From: Tritrichomonas musculus
Taxonomy: Eukaryota; Parabasalia; Tritrichomonadida; Tritrichomonadidae
Assembly: GCA_039105265.1 (NCBI GenBank)
Contig: JAPFFF010000001.1
Coordinates: forward strand, 6,820,001-6,884,000
Length of the DNA stretch: 64,000 nt
Reading direction: 5' to 3'
The stretch's first letter is position 1. The number at the start of each line of letters is the position of its first letter. Position numbers and translations under genes: made by a program. Under the pieces are notes generated by a model. That model did not search any database. It was not told where the DNA came from and saw only the letters and a list, made by a program, of their open reading frames with translations. Of this stretch, positions 58,858-64,000 are shown piece after piece.

Positions 58858-61800
58858 ATGTTACCAAAGATTGAAGTCTACAAAGGCTGGGATCCTAAGA
58901 GTGAACCAACTCTAGTTCCCTATGATGAAACAAATAAGTTTGAAGAAATAGCTGGTTCTATAATCAAACTTCTAAAGTTGGAAGGAATTTCAATTGATGA
59001 TTTGCAATTATCTGCTGATAATCCCTCAATAGCTGAATTAGATAAAACAAAAACTCTCCAAGAACATGGAATTACACCATCTTCTCGATTTTATGCTAAC
59101 GTTAGTAATCCAGAACTTATTCCTCGAAAAATTATAGAAGAAGAAATTGAAGAAGTGCAATATACCCCTCTATTTCATTTAATTGATTCTGAATTGAAAG
59201 GATCATCTCCACAAGATTATAATACACAACAAAAATATATAATATTGTATGGTCTAGCAGCTGTCTTATATGATATTCATAAATCTGATGATATTAAAAT
59301 CAATATCACTCCAAAATATATATTTGTTGATAACCAACTTCATACAATTATAAACCGAGAAATGCTTAAATCCGACTCAAAAACACCAAAAGACTTTATA
59401 TTTGTTAATGCAAAATATAAGCAATTTTTGCCAGAAGAAGTAATAGAGCAAGGTTATCCATCTGATGATTCCGAAGCCCGAATGAAAGGAGATGTTTTTT
59501 CATTCGGTTCTATTTGCTATTCAATGTTCAATATAACATTTGATTTTAATATTGAAGAAGAAAGAACTAAAGATCCCGAACTTAATGATGTTCCTATTTC
59601 TGTTCAAAATTTGATCAAATCGTGCTGGAATCGTAACATTTCCGAACGTCCATCTTTTACAGATATTTTGCATATCATTAGCCAGCAAGATTTTATTGAA
59701 GAAGTTGGAATTGTTGATATCGAAGAATTTAAGCAATATCAATCAACAGTTGTTGACAAACAATTTATTCAAGATCTTAACCTCAATTTTATTTTCGACT
59801 TAACAAGAATTCCAAAAATACAGATTCGTGAAAAAGCAGATTTTAATATTGGCAAACAAATTGGAAGAGGAGGTTTTGGTCAAGTATTTTTAGCTACAGA
59901 TAAAAAAAATCAGCAAAAGGTTGCCTATAAAGAATTAATTTTTGATCCAAAACAAGACTTAGTAATATCGCAGCGTAGGACATATAGAGAAATTGAAATT
60001 CTTGCTACTACGAACAACTGCGCTGTTCAGAAACTCTATGGTGTTATCATTGGGAATGATGAAGCAGAAGAACCAACCATCATTATGACGCCATATGAAG
60101 CAAACGGGGGATTAGATAAACTTCTTACGACAAAAAAGAAAATTGAATCATTTGACATTACTCAAAAATATATTGTTATGTATGGAATTGCCGCTGGTAT
60201 GACTTATCTTCACAAAAAGAATATTATGCATCGTGATATTAAAGTTGAAAATATTTTGATGAACGACAAACTTGAGCCAATCATCACTGATTTTGGCCTC
60301 TCAAAGCAAGTTCAAGATTCAAATAACTTGTTCCAATCAATGGTTGGAACTGGTTCTATACTTTATATGGCTCCCGAATTATTAGACAATGGCGGTGGTG
60401 AGAACTATGCATTGTACGATGCTAAATGTTCTGATGTCTACGCTTTTGGTATTTTGATTTATTATCTTTTTACTGGAAAGCGTCCATATAGTGAATGTAA
60501 AGTTCAAACTGCTGTTATGTCAAAAATATGTAAAGGCATTCTACCTGTCCTTCCAAAAGATTTCCCACATACTCTTGAATTACTTTATCGAGCATGTTGC
60601 TCATTAGAACCAAGTTCAAGACCAACATTTGAGGAAGTTTTGAGAATTATTGGTAATCCTGCCTTTATCCAGCATACTTATAAAGATGTTGACTTGGCAA
60701 GATTTGAAGAATACAAGAAAAAGGTTTTAGGTGATTCTTTTGATGCAACTGGACAAGACGATGGAAATAACCAAAATGATGCATTATCAGCCATATTGTC
60801 AGAAATTCCAGAAGATCAAAAGCGCATACGTGAAGAATTCCAAGTAGTTTCTGATCCATCAAAAGATAGCCATCCATTCTTTATTACAGCCAGAGTTAGT
60901 GATTCTCGTAATAATGGTCAATATGATTATATCAAGCTTAAGAAAGAATTCTTTGAAGAAGAAGAATTTGTAAAGCACTTATCTACAATGATTCAATCAA
61001 TGTATGAATTAAATCATCCAGCAATCAATCATCCATATGCTTATATCAGTGGTTCTTCTCAAGCGACTTTCAAGGAAGATGCTTATTCTATTTTCGAAAT
61101 TTTTCCAAGAGCCGTTAAAGGGTCACCATATGTTCTATTTCCTTCAGTGAATGATAATCTCAAAGATTATATAACAAGCTTGAAAGATTTGTCAATGACT
61201 CAAAAATTCATAATTTTATATGGTATTGCTGCTGGAATGTATCACATGCATCAAAATTGTTTTGCTCACCTCAACTTGAATCCTAAAAATATTCTTTTAA
61301 ATGACCAGTTGCAGCCTATAATTAATTTGGATATTACATCAAGACCAAAATCCTGCAAAGAAAACTTGTTCTATCTTCTTCCAGTATTTTCATTCCCATA
61401 TGTAGCACCTGAATTATTAGATTTCAAAGATGGACAAACAAATACTGAAATTGATGAAGAATTATCCGATGTTTATTCATTTGCAATGATTGCCTATTTC
61501 TTATTTTCTGGAATTCAGCCTTGGAATAATTGTGTTGGATATCAATCAATTTTACTTAAAACCATGAATAATGAACGACCAATAACTGAAGATTATGTTC
61601 CATATCCATTCAATAAATTGATTGAAGATTGCTGGTACACCAAACCAGTAGTAAGACCAACTTTCAAAGTAATTTTGAACAGAATAGGGTCTTCTAACTT
61701 TATTAGAAGTATACAATCGCTTGACCTTCAAAAATTCCAAGAATATCAAAAAACAGTTGTTGATGAAAAATTCATCTTCCCAATACAACTTTATTCAATA

Positions 61801-64000
61801 AGAAAGCGTGAAGAATTTGAAATTACCAAGATGATCGGATCTGGAATGTTTGGATGTGTCAGGTTAGCAATTGATAAAACAAACCAAAATGAAGTTGCAT
61901 ATAAAGAAATTCCACCAAATGATCAAGATAAAAACAAAAAACTTGTCGATCGAGAAATTGATATCTTATCTTCAATGAACTTCCCATCAGTCATATCATT
62001 ATATGGTATTATTAAGCCAGAAGGTGATAGGAAAGAAACTGTTGTTCTATTTCCATTTGCACGCAATGGAGATCTTGAAAAATTAATTATAAAAGAAAAT
62101 AGAAATGTTAAATCAAGGCAATGGACATTCACTCAGAAATGCATTGTTATGTACGGAATTGCAATGGGTATGTACAAACTTCACCAGAAAGATATAATTC
62201 ATAGAGACTTGAAACCACAAAATATTTTAATTAACCAAGATTTCGAGCCTTGGATTACCGATTTTGAACTTTCCAAATTTGTTGATGCAAATCAAACAAT
62301 GTTCCAATCAATGACTGTTGGAACACCTGCTTATATGGCACCCGAAGCATTTAATGATGAAAAAGATGATAATGGAAACATACAATATGACGGAAAACTT
62401 GCTGATATTTACTCATTTGGTGTTCTCGTCTACTTCTTAATGACAGGAATGCAGCCATGGTCAAATGTTAAAAATCAATTTACATTGATGAATAAGATTA
62501 TCAAAGGTGATAGGCCAGCTATCCCAGAAGTTATTTCTGATTCATTCAAATCATTAATTGAAGCATGTTGGCATAATGATCCATTGCAAAGACCTTCTTT
62601 CAAAGAGATCGTTGAAATTATTAGTCAGCCAGACTTTTACAAAAATTCAAAACACAACTTCAATGATTTTCAATTCTACAAATATCAAGTTAAACTTGGT
62701 GAGCTCGACTTCATCAAGTACTCAAATGAAGAAATTATTAAATTCAATGAAAAATCAGAAGGGCCAGTTTCAATTGGTAGAGAACTTATTCATTCAATTA
62801 AGCCATCGCCAGCAACAAATGTTTATCATATGGCTCAACAAGGAAAACCAGATTCACAATATTTATATGGATGCATGCTACGTGATGGAAAAGATATGCC
62901 AAAAGATATAAATGAAGCCGTAGTCTATTTCAAGCGCGCGTCAGATCAAGGACATTTAGATGCGATGGTTTCTTATGCTGCCTGTTTGAAAGAAGGAACA
63001 GGAGTCCAAAAAGATGAAGCAGAAGCTTTACGTTTGATGAACATAGCAGCAGAAAAAGACAATGTTGAAGCCCAAGTTATGCTTGCAGGTTGGTATTCAA
63101 AAGATAGGCCACGTAAATATGGTCTTGCTTATGATCTTCTCAAAAAAGCAGAAAAACAGCATTCGGATGCTCCAGCAATGATTGGTTCTTTAATGGAAAA
63201 GAGAAAACTTGGAGCCACGCCAAACCAAGAAGAAATTATGTTGCTCTATAAAACATCTTGTGAGAGAGCTTCACCTGAAGGAATGTATCATATGGCAACC
63301 TTTTATCATCGAGGAAATAGCGTTGTAACAGAAAACAAGACAGAAGCCGCTCGTTTATACGCATTAGCAGCAAAGAATCAAAATGCAAATCAAGGTGCAG
63401 CTGTTTTGTTATTATCTATCCTTTATGAAGAAATGGGAGAGTATGAAAAAGCATTTAGTAATGCTGATTTCTATCGTTCACAAGATATGTTCGAAGGATA
63501 TGTTCGTTGCTCCGACCTTTACCGAAATGGTATTGGTGTTGAAAAGAATGAAGCCAAAGCAGATGAATATCTTAAAATTGCTTGTGAGCCACGATTTGCA
63601 AAAGGGCAAATGACAACTGGACTTCTTTATTCAAGAGGCAAAGGCGTTAAAAGAGATAAGGCTAAAGCATTCTACTGGACAGAAATTGCTGCTAAGAATG
63701 GATCCCCTCAAGGACAAGCCAATCTTTGTGGTTACTACACTGATGGCTATGGCTGTGAAGCTGATATTGAAAAAGCTGAAGAATTTGGTTTAAAGAGCGC
63801 TGAGCAAGGAAATGATCATGGAATGTTTTCTCTTGCTAAAGTTTATAAGAAGAAAAAAGATCCAGCAAATGAATTCAAATATATTGAAATGGCTGCAAAA
63901 CTTGGTAATGAAAAAGCTCTCGTTGAACTTGGTAAAAAGTACAAAGAAAAGCAGCAAAATGAAGAAGCAATTAAATGCTTCAAAGAAGCAGCTGAAAGCA
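58858..64000 (+). CDS. Giant protein with four tandem kinase modules and Sel1 repeats, 3' end outside the window
   Basis: An open frame from 58858 to the window end, at least 1,714 residues. Residues 1-90 look ubiquitin-like. Module 1 (about 95-300) has only the C-lobe pattern without HRD or DFG. Module 2 (about 330-600) is complete: GRGGFG at 336-341, VAYKE, HRDIKVEN with catalytic Asp 460, DFG at 478-480, APE. Module 3 (about 660-950) is a pseudokinase (HLNLNPKN at 804 instead of HRD, no DFG). Module 4 (about 985-1250) has GSGMFG at 994-999, VAYKE, HRDLKPQN with Asp 1117, and DFE instead of DFG at 1135-1137. Sel1-like repeats start near 1321 and continue past the edge. It is probably a cytosolic signalling Ser/Thr kinase with a Sel1 adaptor. 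No membrane segment is seen. Confidence 0.9.
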   Translation, partial: MLPKIEVYKGWDPKSEPTLVPYDETNKFEEIAGSIIKLLKLEGISIDDLQLSADNPSIAELDKTKTLQEHGITPSSRFYANVSNPELIPRKIIEEEIEEVQYTPLFHLIDSELKGSSPQDYNTQQKYIILYGLAAVLYDIHKSDDIKINITPKYIFVDNQLHTIINREMLKSDSKTPKDFIFVNAKYKQFLPEEVIEQGYPSDDSEARMKGDVFSFGSICYSMFNITFDFNIEEERTKDPELNDVPISVQNLIKSCWNRNISERPSFTDILHIISQQDFIEEVGIVDIEEFKQYQSTVVDKQFIQDLNLNFIFDLTRIPKIQIREKADFNIGKQIGRGGFGQVFLATDKKNQQKVAYKELIFDPKQDLVISQRRTYREIEILATTNNCAVQKLYGVIIGNDEAEEPTIIMTPYEANGGLDKLLTTKKKIESFDITQKYIVMYGIAAGMTYLHKKNIMHRDIKVENILMNDKLEPIITDFGLSKQVQDSNNLFQSMVGTGSILYMAPELLDNGGGENYALYDAKCSDVYAFGILIYYLFTGKRPYSECKVQTAVMSKICKGILPVLPKDFPHTLELLYRACCSLEPSSRPTFEEVLRIIGNPAFIQHTYKDVDLARFEEYKKKVLGDSFDATGQDDGNNQNDALSAILSEIPEDQKRIREEFQVVSDPSKDSHPFFITARVSDSRNNGQYDYIKLKKEFFEEEEFVKHLSTMIQSMYELNHPAINHPYAYISGSSQATFKEDAYSIFEIFPRAVKGSPYVLFPSVNDNLKDYITSLKDLSMTQKFIILYGIAAGMYHMHQNCFAHLNLNPKNILLNDQLQPIINLDITSRPKSCKENLFYLLPVFSFPYVAPELLDFKDGQTNTEIDEELSDVYSFAMIAYFLFSGIQPWNNCVGYQSILLKTMNNERPITEDYVPYPFNKLIEDCWYTKPVVRPTFKVILNRIGSSNFIRSIQSLDLQKFQEYQKTVVDEKFIFPIQLYSIRKREEFEITKMIGSGMFGCVRLAIDKTNQNEVAYKEIPPNDQDKNKKLVDREIDILSSMNFPSVISLYGIIKPEGDRKETVVLFPFARNGDLEKLIIKENRNVKSRQWTFTQKCIVMYGIAMGMYKLHQKDIIHRDLKPQNILINQDFEPWITDFELSKFVDANQTMFQSMTVGTPAYMAPEAFNDEKDDNGNIQYDGKLADIYSFGVLVYFLMTGMQPWSNVKNQFTLMNKIIKGDRPAIPEVISDSFKSLIEACWHNDPLQRPSFKEIVEIISQPDFYKNSKHNFNDFQFYKYQVKLGELDFIKYSNEEIIKFNEKSEGPVSIGRELIHSIKPSPATNVYHMAQQGKPDSQYLYGCMLRDGKDMPKDINEAVVYFKRASDQGHLDAMVSYAACLKEGTGVQKDEAEALRLMNIAAEKDNVEAQVMLAGWYSKDRPRKYGLAYDLLKKAEKQHSDAPAMIGSLMEKRKLGATPNQEEIMLLYKTSCERASPEGMYHMATFYHRGNSVVTENKTEAARLYALAAKNQNANQGAAVLLLSILYEEMGEYEKAFSNADFYRSQDMFEGYVRCSDLYRNGIGVEKNEAKADEYLKIACEPRFAKGQMTTGLLYSRGKGVKRDKAKAFYWTEIAAKNGSPQGQANLCGYYTDGYGCEADIEKAEEFGLKSAEQGNDHGMFSLAKVYKKKKDPANEFKYIEMAAKLGNEKALVELGKKYKEKQQNEEAIKCFKEAAES

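Noticed and set aside
1-64000. tRNA, rRNA, CRISPR arrays
   Set aside because: No T-loop GGTTCGAATCC-type box, rRNA core or spaced short repeats were seen.

Overview
The window reads as nuclear DNA of a trichomonad-type protist. The reasons are very AT-rich intergenic DNA, long intron-free genes, a protein kinase/Sel1-repeat gene, and an intact Maverick/Polinton of the size known from parabasalids. Tritrichomonas is my best guess. This is inference; no species marker was searched.

Layout. Positions 1-6638 are host DNA. They hold the start of a leftward gene cut by the window edge, 3.5 kb of AT-rich spacer, and a leftward coiled-coil gene. Positions 6639-27778 are one complete-looking Polinton of 21,140 bp. 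It has identical 425-bp terminal inverted repeats and the 6-bp target duplication AAGGGA on both sides. It carries about 20 genes: protein-primed DNA polymerase B, retroviral-type integrase, packaging ATPase, a major capsid candidate, a very large modular fibre-like protein, a KilA-N protein, a free-standing HNH endonuclease between two identical 44-bp direct repeats, a small amphipathic protein, a 43-residue membrane protein, and several unknowns. I saw no breaks in it, so it looks young. Positions 27785-29875 hold a decayed Tc1/mariner-like transposase on the minus strand and AT-rich spacer.

From 29876 the window is host coding DNA again: spliceosome core PRP8 (29876-36850), a DH-like RhoGEF candidate (37681-40353), a small unknown gene (40778-40996), a degenerate EF-hand repeat protein (41449-43821), a membrane-anchored glycosyltransferase with one apparent frameshift (44072-45777), an RCC1-repeat protein (46086-48617), a doublecortin/P-loop NTPase fusion (50089-52107), a DH-PH-FYVE RhoGEF (52360-53760, minus), an unknown low-complexity protein with one apparent frameshift in a poly-A run (55905-57417), and an unfinished giant protein with four kinase modules followed by Sel1 repeats (58858 to the window end).

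Within the Polinton, replication (polymerase), integration (integrase), packaging (ATPase) and particle proteins (capsid, fibre, amphipathic protein) form a self-sufficient virus-like set. Genes are packed with 10-60 bp gaps, abutting or overlapping stops, and very short divergent promoters. The host genes around it lean towards cytoskeleton and membrane signalling (two RhoGEF-type proteins, doublecortin, EF-hand, RCC1, multi-kinase).
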